The notes below the pieces were generated by a model. It was not told the origin of the DNA. It ran no database searches and worked only from the letters and a program-made list of their open reading frames with translations. 64,000 bases of DNA from Oegoconia quadripuncta (lineage: Eukaryota > Arthropoda > Insecta > Lepidoptera > Autostichidae). The translations under genes were made by a program, and so were the position numbers. Shown here one piece after another: positions 43,221 through 53,922 of the stretch. How positions within the stretch are numbered: the first letter of the stretch is position 1; the number at the start of each line of letters is the position of its first letter. The stretch lies in the NCBI GenBank assembly GCA_949316235.1, contig OX438742.1, positions 7,968,815 to 8,032,814 on the forward strand. The letters run 5' to 3'.

Positions 43221-43649
43221 AACTTAATTTAAACCAACGTACATAAAACTCGTTTAAACCTAATACCCTTATCTAATCGCGTACAAAAATAACGTTTCAC
43301 ATACGAATATTATCAAAGGTTTTATAAACCACAAATTTTAAATCGTTTTATGACAGTTGTTAGTTTGATAAGGCCCTCTGGTAAGCCTTTTAATACTCAA
43401 AGCTATAAAGTCGATGCTATTTTGTATTATTTAGTCGGTTAGTTTGATCGTTAAAGTTTCTTTTATTCGATGCCGTTTCTGTGCGGGATAAGTTTTAAGA
43501 GCTCACCATTTCTACTTGCAATATTGCATAAGCTTCATTTTGAAAACTTTGTTGATATTCGGATTCAATAGAGAAACCCTCTCTACGATTTCAAATACCA
43601 TGCCAAATTAGTTTAGAACCCTAAATAGACCTTAAATCGATTAATCTAA
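43221..43649. other. Nothing recognised
   Basis: AT-rich, no signature. Confidence 0.4.
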
Positions 43650-43850
43650 CTAATAGTATAAATGCGAAAATTTCGATGAATGTTTGTTTGTTGCCCAATC
43701 ACGGCGAAACGGATGAATGAATTTGGATGAAATTTGGTATATAGGTTGAACATAATCTGGATTAAATGTATTTGTGTAGTATATCAACCATCTGGTGTCC
43801 ACATCACAAGCCTATAGTTGCTTAATGTAGAACAAGATGGTTTTCAAAAT
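43650..43850. repeat. Repeat R (minus) fused to SINE-A 3' end (plus)
   Basis: 43650-43772 is repeat R reversed ('AGTATAAATGCGAAAATTTC', 'CATAATCTGGATTAAATGTA'). At 43773 it turns into the SINE-A middle/3' part 'TTTGTGTAGTATATCAACC' to 'AACAAGATGG'. Confidence 0.6.
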
Positions 43851-44264
43851 TCAAAATTCCAGACGGTACACTGGTGCAATTTAGGTTAAACAAGAAAAAT
43901 TACCAGACGCGTTGTGCAAAAAAAAACAAAAAACAATTTTCTGCGGCGTGGTAAAATAAAAAAAAAAGAAACATTACTGCGGAACCTTAGGTTTGTATAA
44001 CGCATTTAACTACGTCATTGTTTGTTGCTGAACAACTATTAAAAAATTTACGATATTTTTGGTCATAGTTTTATTCACTTTTTATGGGGGCCGATAATTC
44101 TAACAATCCCGTTACTTCCTTGTTTCAACGAACATTATTTCTTAATTAAGAACGCATTGTGTTTGAGACGGTTTATGCCTCACGACATTCCACAAAAACT
44201 TTTAACGTTAAAATGTAACCGATTTTAATGAAACTTTATAATCATTCGTAGGGTAGGCGAACAC
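43851..44264. other. Nothing recognised
   Basis: A/T-rich with A-runs near 43918-43970. Confidence 0.4.
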
Positions 44265-44480
44265 GACGACCTGTTAGCTGTAGTGGTTAGAACTCTGCTG
44301 CTATACCAAAAGGTCCCTCAAATCCCTCTAGGGGCAGATGTTTGTATGATGAATACGGACATGTCTACAGAAAAAAAATGTATTTGTGTAGTGTATCCAC
44401 AACACAAGCCTCGTTGTTTAGTGTGGAACTAGATGGCGCTGTCTGTATATGTCCAAGGATATTTTGTATTTATTTTATTT
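44265..44480 (+). mobile_element. SINE-A with internal deletion
   Basis: Head GACGACCTGTTAGCTGTAG, damaged B box, then a jump from 'GGACATGTCTACAG' to the A-run, and the family end 'GAACTAGATGGCGCTGTCTG'. Confidence 0.78.
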
Positions 44481-44527
44481 TTATATTTTATAGGCAGATG
44501 TATACGTTTGAATAGTTTCGTTATCAC

Positions 44528-44803
44528 AGCCCGTAGACGAATATGAGGGTATGAGGGAGTATATGCCATAGTCCACCACGCTGACCTAATGACGGTTTGG
44601 GACTTCACATGCCTTTGAATTATTATTTTTCAGGCATGCAGTTTTGCTCACGATGTTTTCTTTCACCGTTTAAGAGCAGTCGCATAAATGCACATAAGTA
44701 ATTAAATTAAATTTAAAAACTCATTGGTAAATGGCCTGCCTGGGAATCGAACCCGGATCTCCCAAATTAGGAGACCACGTCTTAACCGTTGAGCCACCAA
44801 CGC
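44528..44803 (-). mobile_element. SINE-D, full length
   Basis: From 'CAGCCCGTAGACG' to the head 'GAGCCACCAACGC', with the reversed B box GGGAATCGAACCCGG intact. Confidence 0.87.
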
Positions 44804-46165
44804 ATTTACTAAATACTTATGTGATTTCAAATAAATGAAAATTCACAATTTAATTAAATCCCCTAAATAATAAAACTATACCTAATACCACTTAAACCGG
44901 TATGACGGAACAATTTAGGTCATTAGCGTTGCCTCTGTTCCAAATGCGTAATGGAGACGACTTTTAATTATAAACTTATTAAAATTTATTTTGTTAAAAT
45001 AATACAAAAAATACCGGCTAATGACATAATATGGGTTAGGGTATCCAACCTAATAATTTTACATAAAGAAATAATAATATCTAAATATAAGAAGGTAATT
45101 GGCATAGGAAGTATATTTTTTTTTCAAAGCTATCATCGAATAAAGCGCTAATTGTGTGATTTGACGGTCGCGTTTGTAGCCTATTCCACATTTTTTTTAA
45201 ACATCATTAAATGAAATAAATAAAGAAACTCGGAGAAAACGAGTTCCAAATAAATTTCGAATGATAGGAATCCGACGAATTCCGCCAGTCGCATATTAAA
45301 TACAGGCCGGCAGGTATGTTTTTGATATAAAATAATTAAACTACCTGTGCTAATAACTTCTATTTCACTTACATAATATGCCCTATTTTTTCCTTACGGT
45401 AAAAAAACTAATCCGGTAGATATATAACAAGAAAGCACTAGGAATAAAAGTATACGGGACTATCACCATATTTCGCTGCCCAGATAAATAATAAATAAAT
45501 TTAATATTTTTTTTATGACTATATCCACACATAGGTACTAACATTTTTATTGCATCAATTCAATCACTTAGTTTTCTTGCGCGTCCCTATAGTGAAACAT
45601 TAAAATGAATCATTTTTTGTTATTATCAACTGGACATACTTATATTTATTAAATAAAAGCGTATATGCATCATATTATAATGAAAAAAAGGTAAAAATTC
45701 GAAAGTAGGGAGCTCAAAGCATCCACAAAATCTTTCGCGATTATACTTGCCCACTTTATCATATTTTATTAATTTTTGAAAATACCCTAATACCCTATGC
45801 CTACCCTAAACCTGTACTTAACCTGGCTTAATTGGCTAGATCGGTAGTTGAAATGTCATAATTATTAATTTATTTCGAACATACAAAAAATAAAATTAAA
45901 TCATGTATAAGACGACTCTATAATATTCGTAGAACAGGGTCAGTACATAACTTTTTCTGACGTAGGTAGATTATAAGACTTCCTATTCATTTAAAGTTTA
46001 TTGAAAGTAACTTAAGTCTTACATTTTCTTTCAGCATTTATACCTAGTGATTCTTTTTGACTGGGTGATAAGCCGATAGGCCTATCTTAAAAATATTCGC
46101 GCGCTGATGGAGAATTTGTACGCCAACACAGAGGCAGAGTTAAGTGAGCTTTATAAGAAATTTTC
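44804..46165. other. Longest unannotated stretch
   Basis: About 1.4 kb of AT-rich DNA without a match to other parts of the window. ORFs of 60-66 codons only. Confidence 0.45.
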
Positions 46166-46232
46166 AATGTAAACAACATAGGGTTTAAGAATCGGAGGTC
46201 GCGAATTCGATGCTCAGCGAGGGATAGCAGCG
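46166..46232 (+). mobile_element. SINE-C head fragment
   Basis: 'CAATGTAAACAACATAGGG' and 'CGGAGGTCGCGAATTCGATG' are the box A-B region; the rest of the SINE is missing. Confidence 0.6.
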
Positions 46233-46845
46233 TTATTTGCGAAATGTTAAATAATATAGTAAATAACAATCCCAGAAAAAATAATATGCGTATGTCTGGT
46301 GCCTGGTGTTGGTTTCGGTACGCCTATTTCTGAGGGGTTTATAATTAAACCAAAAATAAAATTGGAAAGTTATATACTATTTACCCAATAAAAGGATGTC
46401 CCTCAGGCAAAAGTCTGGTAACTTCATAGTAAGAAACTATAAATTAAAATAAATATCCGTCTGACCGGCCGTCACGCATCGCGGGCCAAAAAAATTAAAC
46501 AGCAACCAACTCGTAAATTGGTGAATATCCTACCAGTTTGACGGACACGTTTGTTTTAATTGGTCATCAAATTTTATTTTGATGTTAAGTGACAATGTGA
46601 CGATTAAAATAACGAAACTAAAATAATTACGTACACGATCTTATTAAAAACGGTAAAATAGATACAGGCTGCAACACATTGGTTAGTGGTGGTCTATTCT
46701 ACTACTAATTACCGTAAGGCTCAGAAATCCAGGCCGGAGGTTTCATTATAAAAAAAAGGTGAAGAAGGATTCCATCCTGTATAAAAACTTGTGGCAGTAT
46801 AGTTCCGAAATTAAAATATTAGAACGTAGGGATGTAACTCTAATC
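46233..46845. other. Nothing recognised
   Basis: No signature seen. Confidence 0.4.
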
Positions 46846-47040
46846 TGACCATCTGTTTGGTGTAATGGTTAGCAACTCTAACCACTATACCTAAAGGTTG
46901 CGGGTTCGAATCACGGAATGAATACGGACATGTGTACCCGAGTTATGGATGTTTTCATTTATAATAAGTATTTATGTACAAAAAAGAAATGTACTTATGT
47001 AGTATATCAACCATCTGGTATCCACAACACAAGCCTATGT
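46846..47040 (+). mobile_element. SINE-A, 3' end lost
   Basis: Head GACCATCTGTTTGGTGTAAT, B box GGGTTCGAATCACGG with a small deletion after it, body to 'ACACAAGCCTATGTTGG'. Confidence 0.8.
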
Positions 47041-47079
47041 TGGATATTAATTTTTTTATTTTATTTAATCTAAATAGTC

Positions 47080-47262
47080 TAACCTAACTAATATAGATGC
47101 GAAAGATTGGATTTAGATGAAATTTCGAACATAATATGTAGCTGATAATCTGGATTAAAACATATTTTTTCTCCCGACAAAGTGAGTTATATGATAAACA
47201 AATTAGGTATATACATATCCGCAAGAAAGTTATACCTTGCAGGCGAAGCTAAGTAATAATAA
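47080..47262 (-). repeat. Repeat family R, diverged
   Basis: 'AATATAGATGCGAAAGATTG', 'TAATCTGGATTAAAACATAT', 'CGACAAAGTGAGTTATATG', 'GCAGGCGAAGCTAAG'. Confidence 0.6.
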
Positions 47263-47825
47263 TCAGATGATTAGTAATTTTTATCTAGATAGATACAATA
47301 AACAATATTAAAAGCTAACATGAAGTCGGCGCCAGTTGACAGATTTCAGGGTTTAATTAAAAAAAAAAAATAGAAAACCCTCTAGAGACGATGATATCAT
47401 CCAAATACACTAAAACTGTTTGTAATTGAAACGGGTTAACGGATTTTTATCAAAGAGCTTTCCCTCTGTTTACTCTTTCATATAAAAAAACCACTCTCAA
47501 ATCGGACTGGCGAAAAGCTGGACAAACACACACACAGAACACCGTCAAACAAATAACAGCCGCCGCTTTTCGTCCTTTAAAGGAGCATGTAGCCTATTCC
47601 TGCTCAAAAATAAACTAAGCTGCATGGGCAGGCGTCGCCATTTGATGTATAATATTGTTTGGATCATCCTGTGGTGATATGATGATGATGATGACTGTTT
47701 GCTCTATTACCATTTATTAAAAGTACTGAGTTGTTTAGTTCCTATAATCTAAGTGGGTTATGTTGTGTGAATGAAGTGATAAATTGAAGGAAGATCATCA
47801 CCATTATCAACAGCCTTAACCATCT

Positions 47826-47913
47826 TTAACACATTCCGGGACACAACCCGCCTCTCGACGTTATAACAATAAAACTTCTATAGTGTCTGATGATCTGTCC
47901 CGGAACGTGTTAA
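47826..47913. mobile_element. 88-bp TTAA MITE, copy 1
   Basis: Ends TTAACACATTCCGGGACA and TGTCCCGGAACGTGTTAA are inverted repeats of 18 bp with one mismatch. TTAA at both borders suggests piggyBac- or Kolobok-like insertion. The core 'CCTCTCGACGTTATAACAAT' matches copy 2 at 52669. Confidence 0.82.
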
Positions 47914-48027
47914 AGGAAGATGCTGTGTCTAAATTATAGTCTGAATGAATTCGGAACAAATTAAACTACTCATTTACACCAAAATTCAAAATAAACAAAT
48001 AATACAAAACTGGAATAACATTATGAG

Positions 48028-48245
48028 TTAAAAACCAAAAAACCTGCCAGCACATTTTGTATTTCGAGGGCGCCATGTTGGATTTTTTACATTAAATGTA
48101 TCCTAAGTTACTTTAGGGAAAAGACTTGTCTAGCGACACCATGCACTCGAATTCGGTCAAGCTGTTTAGGCTAAGGTAACATAGAAATCTACATGCATAC
48201 ACTAAAAAACATTACCCTCCTTCCTTGGCTAGTCGGGTAAAAATT
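48028..48245 (+). repeat. Repeat family Y
   Basis: 'TTAAAAACCAAAAAACCTGC', 'GGGCGCCATGTTGGATTTTT', 'TCGGTCAAGCTGTTTAGGCT'. The copy passes into the 'CGGGTAAAAATTGGAGGA' sequence, which also recurs at 48983. Confidence 0.62.
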
Positions 48246-48298
48246 GGAGGAAACCAATCAACACAAAGACATGACTCCAAAATACGTTTTAGCCCCGA

Positions 48299-48792
48299 AC
48301 TTTTAATTACGAACAATTTTCCCGAATAAACCACAGTCTAATTTGATCACAAAATTTTCGATTAGCCATACAAAGTAAGCAAGTAATTCGTCGTATACAG
48401 AGTCTAGTCACGGTCAAGTCATTCTTCAGTAAAGTTGCAGAATGCTTTACGAAAGATTTGGCAGCTTCTTGTGGGAACCAGAAAGCTTCGTTACGCAGTT
48501 GAATTTACACTTTCCTTCATTTGTACACCATCGCTCGTCTATTACTAGCCGACCAACCACTCTGCCCACATGGTTGGATGGTTAGTATTTTTTTTTTAAC
48601 CATTAACTTGGTTGGTTGGTTGATATTCTTTTTTCTTACCTGACTACCTGGTTGGTTGCTGGCTTTTGCTGCACAATATTCGGCCATTATTAAGCTTCAA
48701 AATTCAGAACGATTAAATTGAAAGAAAAAAGCAAAAATGCAACATCACTCGCCGACTTCCCGGCAAAAAGTCAAATTGATCGTAACTATAAT
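48299..48792 (+). repeat. Direct duplication, copy A
   Basis: Matches 52768-53134 through 'TTAATTACGAACAATTTTCC', 'TCACGGTCAAGTCATTCTTC' and 'CATCACTCGCCGACTTCCC' at high identity. It holds about 120 extra bases (about 48535-48657) rich in GGTTGGTTGG that copy B lacks. No ORF of note. The element type is not known. Confidence 0.85.
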
Positions 48793-48943
48793 GTTTAGGG
48801 GGGAGACCTGGTTACCCGAGATACAGGGTCACCTAGTTCGGGTACCAGTTCTCTCCATAACATTGCTGTTGTAAGAATACCCTAGAATAATTTTAAGAAT
48901 ACCCACTAAGTTTTTTGTTATGGAAGGAAAAAAATAAATTATT

Positions 48944-49040
48944 TACTTACTTACTTACTTACTATTTACTTATATAATGTATTCGGGTAAAAATTGGAGG
49001 AACACAAAGACATGACTCCAAAGCACGTTTTCCAGCCCCG
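48944..49040. repeat. (ACTT)n run and local repeat
   Basis: A short ACTT run (48944-48965), then 'CGGGTAAAAATTGGAGGA' and 'ACAAAGACATGACTCCAAA', a second copy of 48235-48300. Confidence 0.65.
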
Positions 49041-49104
49041 AATTCTAAGCAAGTTTGAAAAGGTGATCAATGTCGCTATGATGTTGGCAACATTACCTCG
49101 TTAA

Positions 49105-49340
49105 ATGGCAAGATCAACATCTAATGAGTGTAATATTTCACCGAAATTTTGTTTTTCTAACGTTCCTATTGAAATACAAAATTTTCCATTCAATAAATTT
49201 AAAGATACTATAAAACAGAAACTTATTATGAAAGCATATTATAAAATATCAGACTATTTAAATGATAATTTTAAGTGTACCCTGTGTACCTATAAAATGA
49301 AGCATTTGTGAGTTTTAATTTAATTTCCAACGATGATAAA
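49105..49340 (+). pseudogene. Jockey-type LINE, ORF C-terminus and shortened 3' end
   Basis: The frame to 49311 contains 'VPIEIQNFPFNKFKDTIKQ' and 'AYYKISDYLNDN', the typical last residues of Jockey-type ORF2. After 'NDN' the DNA jumps directly to 'TTTAAGTGTACCCTGTGTAC' and 'AAAATGAAGCATTTGTGAG', the extreme 3' end. Compared with the 15.2-kb copy, about 190 bases of the normal UTR are deleted, so the final 12 codons are UTR read by chance. It has no RT or endonuclease and is a dead remnant. Confidence 0.72.
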
Positions 49341-49426
49341 GCTATTGTCATTGAATATTTGCGAATTTTCGAAATTATACTTACGATATTTTTGTTCGGA
49401 TCAGACTTTCAGGGCATTTCTATTGA

Positions 49427-49696
49427 ATAAAAAAATAAAATAAAATATCGTTAGACATACACACAGCGCCATCTAGTTCCACACTAAGCAACTATAGGCT
49501 TGTGTTGTGGATACCAGATGGTTCATATACTACATAAATACATTTTTTTTGGAAATAAATACTTATTATAAATAAAAACATCCATAATTCGGGTACACAT
49601 GTCCGTATTCATCACACATACATATGCCCACAGCGGGATTCGAACCCGCAACCTTTTGGTATAGTGCCAGAGTTGCTAACCACTACATCGTCGTTC
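49427..49696 (-). mobile_element. SINE-A, full length
   Basis: From 'GACATACACACAGCGCCATC' to a head with a small deletion ('CTAACCACTACATCGTCG'). B box intact. Confidence 0.87.
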
Positions 49697-49769
49697 GACA
49701 AATGAATAATTAATGAATATATTTTATATTTATTATCACACATATTCTAATATACAATCAGCTTAAGAG

Positions 49770-49838
49770 TATTTTTTTTTTATGAACAACGGGTTGGTAC
49801 TTGACCTCAACCACACCTGATGTTACGTGAAGATGAGT
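49770..49838 (-). mobile_element. SINE-C tail fragment
   Basis: T-run, 'ATGAACAACGGGTTGGTAC', 'CACACCTGATGTTACGTGAA'. A 5'-truncated insert of under 70 bases. Confidence 0.7.
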
Positions 49839-50264
49839 AAAGTATAAAGAAGTACACTGTTCCCTAAAATATGTTTACAATAGGTAGGTACGAGTACCTA
49901 GGTACTTAAAACTTCAGAAGTTGGAGGTTGTGTTAAAAGGGTCCAAGTTCAGTTTTGTGCTGCTTGTGACGTTAAGCGTAATAGCGCTGATTTAAAACTT
50001 CGTCCTTTTTATAGAAAACCGCCACCTAATTTGAGCCATAGGGTGTTACTATTTCTTCTTCCCACAACATGTTGCATAAAGCTGCTCTAAAAACTGGATT
50101 GTTCTTACTGACGTAGTTGTAAACAGCGTTGAACATTTTGTTGTGTAATTTTTGGTCTTATCAAAGGCTTCTCAACTTTTTCTATTGAAGTCACATGGAG
50201 TCAGTAACAAGTTTCTCGTTGTTGTTTTATAGGGAAAGTTGGTGTACAGAAAAGAAAATATTAA
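49839..50264. other. Nothing recognised
   Basis: No signature seen. Confidence 0.4.
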
Positions 50265-50400
50265 AAACCGGCCAAGTGAATGTCGGGCCACGCGCATTGT
50301 TGGGTTCCGTACTTGCCCTTACAATATGCGGGCTTAGAAGGGGGCTTTTTGTTGTTTGACAAATAATTTTCAACGGAAATTTAGTTTAGTTTTTCGAATA
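50265..50400 (+). repeat. Repeat family G, start
   Basis: 'AAAAACCGGCCAAGTGAATG', 'TCGGGCCACGCGCATTG', 'TTGGGTTCCGTACTTGCCC': the opening of a repeat that I know as very widespread in Lepidoptera. Confidence 0.62.
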
Positions 50401-50450
50401 TTACTCATTAACTTGTAAAACCTACTTGCCTATAATAGTTTTTCTATTAA

Positions 50451-50900
50451 TTTGTACAACTTAAAGTACGTACAGATATTAAGGACCAGATATTCCTTTA
50501 TAAAATTCTGAACCATCATATAGATAGCACCTATCTAGTGCAAAGGCTAGGCTTCATTTGTCCTCAGCGTAGTGTGCGAATCAAACGGCTTTTTAGCGTT
50601 CCGATGCATAGAACAAATTTCCGAAAAAATACTTTTGTTATGCGTGCGTGTGATTCGTATAACAAAACTTTCATTGAAATTGATATATTCAATTCCTCAT
50701 TGGGTCAATACAAGTCAAAAGTCAGCACAATAGCTTCCAGTGCAAATTAATTAAGTTTGTTTAGTTAAGTGATTGTAGTTAGTCTCTTTTTGTGTGCATT
50801 ATGTTTTGGTTGAATGGTATGCTAATCCACAGAAGTGCGTGGTTATCACTGCCTACCTGTATTTTGATTTATCAAACACTTTTTTGTTTATGGCAAGAAT
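50451..50900 (+). pseudogene. LINE ORF2 C-terminus and 3' UTR
   Basis: Open from 50451 to the stop at 50748-50750. It reads 'DIKDQIFLYKILNHHIDST', 'LFSVPMHRTNFRKNTFV', 'MRACDSYNK' and 'DIFNSSLGQYKSK'. This matches the end of CR1/Jockey-group ORF2, where 'F-L-Y-K-I-L-N' and 'HRTN..KN...R-C..YN' are typical. It begins after a TAA and has neither RT nor endonuclease, so it is 5'-truncated. The reading frame has stayed open over the 100 codons. The 3' UTR is AT-rich; its end is not certain. Confidence 0.7.
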
Positions 50901-51329
50901 CGAGTATTACTCTCATGTAGTATAATTTACTGCACAAGAATAAAATATAAAATATAATTTACATAAAAAATGATTAAAAAAAACAGAGAAGCCGGGGCTG
51001 TGGTTGTTCGTGCACTTTTGGGATCCATTGCATATAGGTACATAAAAATATTTTTTTTTGGGCATGGCGATGTATTCGTCTGTTATAGTTCTGGTGGGGT
51101 TAAATGAATATGTTTTTTGAAAAATTTTATCTGTGGACACTGTTTGTCATAGAATTATTATTTTACCAATATGTTTATTGTATTATGCTTTGACTGTTTG
51201 TGTTCTTAAAATAAAAAAAGAAATAAAATAAATAAAACTTCATTATACATACCACTGCTGTGAACTTCTCGACGTATCCAAAACCTACCGGGTTGGGGCG
51301 ACACTAGACCCTAACCAAAATTAGCACTT

Positions 51330-51600
51330 TCAAGCTTAATATTTGTTAAAGGGAAAACTGTTTAAAATAACCTTTAACATTGTTGAACGATCTATCTAAC
51401 GACACCCCATACGACGGTGTACAGCCATAAAAGCCAATTCATCGCCCCTTTACGTGCATCGAAGGTACCCTAAAACAATATATTTTTCAAGATTTTATTT
51501 TACCACTTTGTAGCCTCTGAGTTAAGCCTCGGACAGACAGACAGTCGGACATGGCGAAACTGCATATAAGGGTTCCTTGTAGACTACAAAACCCTATAAA
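51330..51600 (+). repeat. Repeat family G
   Basis: 'TGTTTAAAATAACCTTTAAC', 'AACGACACCCCATACG', 'CGGACAGACAGACAGTCGG', 'CATGGCGAAACTGCATATAA', 'GGGTTCCTTGTAGACTAC'. Confidence 0.62.
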
Positions 51601-51608
51601 ACTGTCAT

Positions 51609-51925
51609 GTCAAATCAAGTCAAAAATGCTTTATTTTGTAGGTACATATACAGGATACACTTAAAATAGTAAATTTTACATTTTAATAAGCTATTGCTTA
51701 TTCAAAATGCATTTTTCCCGGAGAAGAACAAGTAAGAAACTCGAGGGGTTGCTCTTTTAAAAACAGGATTTTACATTGCATTATTAATTGTGAAATATCC
51801 TGTCATTCGAACGAGCTAGTTATGTCCAAAGATGTTTATCATCTAAATAGTCTGATATTTTATAATATGCTATCTTAATAAGTTTCTGGTTTATAGAATC
51901 TTTAAATTTATTGAAATCTACTGGG
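51609..51925 (-). mobile_element. Jockey-type LINE 3' UTR
   Basis: From the 3' end (GTCAAAAATGCTTTATTTTG reversed gives the AATAAAGCATTTTTGAC signal) back to the ORF end 'TTTAAATTTATTGAA'. Closest to the 58.9-kb copy. Confidence 0.75.
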
Positions 51926-51944
51926 GGGTCGTATTAAAACTAAA

Positions 51945-52240
51945 AGCATATATTTTGCAAACGGATACCTGAATCGTAAAACTGTTCAAGATAACCTCTA
52001 ATATTCTTTAAAAGATCTATCCAATGACGGAGTACAATAAAAAATCATCTACGCTTTATGTTTAGTAGAAAATACGAGTGGTTAATATGTATTAATAGGC
52101 GTGAATAATATGTATATCCATGCCAATTTACAGCTTTCTAGTAGCTAAGAGTCTAAGCTAGGCAGTGGACAGACAGATGGACATGGGGAAATTATAAGGG
52201 TTCATTGTTTAGGACGGAACCCTAAAAACTACCGTTGTTC
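51945..52240 (+). repeat. Repeat family G
   Basis: 'AACTGTTCAAGATAACCTCT', 'GATCTATCCAATGACGG', 'GTGGACAGACAGATGGACAT', 'GGACGGAACCCTAAAAACTA'. A second long copy. Confidence 0.6.
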
Positions 52241-52668
52241 TTCACAAAGAAAACCTTATAAACTTTTATAAGTTTATAAATAGTCGAAATGTTTAAAATA
52301 AGTCTTTGATGCAGCTGATTTTGCTTTGTGTACTCTTTTAAAAAACCTGTTAGGATACGCGACAGGGAATAGTTTCATTTGAGAGAATTTTCTGGTTCGT
52401 TACCTGATATTTTCGTATTCACCTCATCCATTATCACCGTGAAACGTGTCGACAGGTCTTGTTTGTTTGCCATTCATATTGCATAAAACGTAAGTCTCGT
52501 TACTTTACAAACTTATTGATTGAGATAATCCTATCTAGTATATCCATCTATACATTTAATTAAATTGTAAATCGTTTGTTTGAATACGCATCACAGAAAA
52601 ACTAATGAACGGATTTTATAAAAGTTTTCGCAGATATACAGGGTGAATTTGAAATCATGTAATTCCCA
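52241..52668. other. Mostly unassigned
   Basis: 52556-52640 ('TCGTTTGTTTGAATACGC', 'CAGAAAAACTAATGAACGGA') resembles a common lepidopteran repeat. The rest shows nothing. Confidence 0.35.
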
Positions 52669-52756
52669 TTAACACGTTCTGGGACACAACCCGCCTCTCG
52701 ACGTTATAACAATAAAACTTCCATTGTCTTGGGTGATGTGTCCCGGAACGTGTTAA
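52669..52756. mobile_element. 88-bp TTAA MITE, copy 2
   Basis: Ends TTAACACGTTCTGGGACA and TGTCCCGGAACGTGTTAA pair over 18 bp with one mismatch. Same length and core as copy 1. It lies 11 bases before the direct duplication B. Confidence 0.85.
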
Positions 52757-52767
52757 CTGGTGACGCC

Positions 52768-53134
52768 ACTTTTAATTACGAACAACTTTCCCGAATAAAC
52801 CACAGTCTAATTTGATCACAAAATTTTCGATTAGCCATACAAAGTAAACAAGTAATTGGTCGTATACAGAGTCTAGTCACGGTCAAGTCATTCTTCAGTA
52901 AAGTGGCAGAATGCTTTACGAAAGATTTTGGCGGCTTCTTGTGCGAACCCGAAAGCTTCGTTACGCAGTTTAATTTACACTTCCCTTCACTTGTACACCA
53001 TCGCTGGCTTTACTTGCACAATATTCTGCCATTATTAAGCTTCAAAATTCAGAATTAAATTGAAAGAAAAATTAAAAATACAACATCACTCGCCGACTTC
53101 CCGCCAAAAAGCCAAATTGATCGTAACTATAACG
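52768..53134 (+). repeat. Direct duplication, copy B
   Basis: The shorter partner of 48299-48792, without the GGTTGG-rich 120 bp. It ends near 'GATCGTAACTATAACG'. Confidence 0.85.
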
Positions 53135-53922
53135 TACTTCGTGGACAGTACAGATCCAAAAAAAAAATTACGTAGACTGTCGTCGTGGTGAAGCCAAAAT
53201 TAAATTTAAAATTTACTTTTTGGGCAAGCACAGGGTATGGAGCTAATACAGTCAAGTCTTCAAAATCTCTCTTCAATATCATTGTTTTCAAAATAGAATA
53301 ACGAGATATATTTTTGTAAACGATTGAATAACGGTCAATAAAATAAAAGGTTTAGTGTGTACTATTCTTATAATTTCATCCGTATTATGGATAATACAAT
53401 TGAATTTATATTTTATTTCGAAGTCGCGAGCGGAACATATACAACATATTTAAGCATATTGTCTTATATAATATGATAATAGTGATATATTAAAGTATGA
53501 ATGCGTGAACACTCTGAAGCCAAGCATGTGTTGCTTCCCATTTCAAACAATTTCGTTCACTTCCGCTTTAGAATTAACGTGCCTCAAATATCTTATTTTA
53601 TTAGTTTATTATATTACTAGCAATTTAATCGTCGTTACTCGTATAGTGCTTAAACAAAATTTAATAGCTTAATTTAGGAAAGTCTCTAGCTTAATCAAAA
53701 TTCTTGTATTTACATAAATACTAGTTAACGGGCATTTTTTTTAATATTCAAGCCTCTTAGTCTGTGGCTATAATGTATTAAGGTACACACATAACAAAAG
53801 ATTTGATTTTATCAGCCAAGGATACAGTGGCGTACAAAAATTATACGCTGATGGGAATCGAATTCGTATAACAGGTAAGATATTTGAGACTACTATATAA
53901 TCTGTCTATATAATTACCGACG
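53135..53922. other. AT-rich, nothing recognised
   Basis: No element or gene signature. Confidence 0.45.

Noticed and set aside
45771..45830. TACCCTAAACC-like run as telomere repeat
   Set aside because: The unit is not regular and does not match the insect TTAGG repeat.
48299..53134. Direct repeats as LTRs of a retrotransposon
   Set aside because: No primer-binding site, gag or pol lies between them; the inner DNA is made of other repeats, and no clear TG...CA ends are seen.
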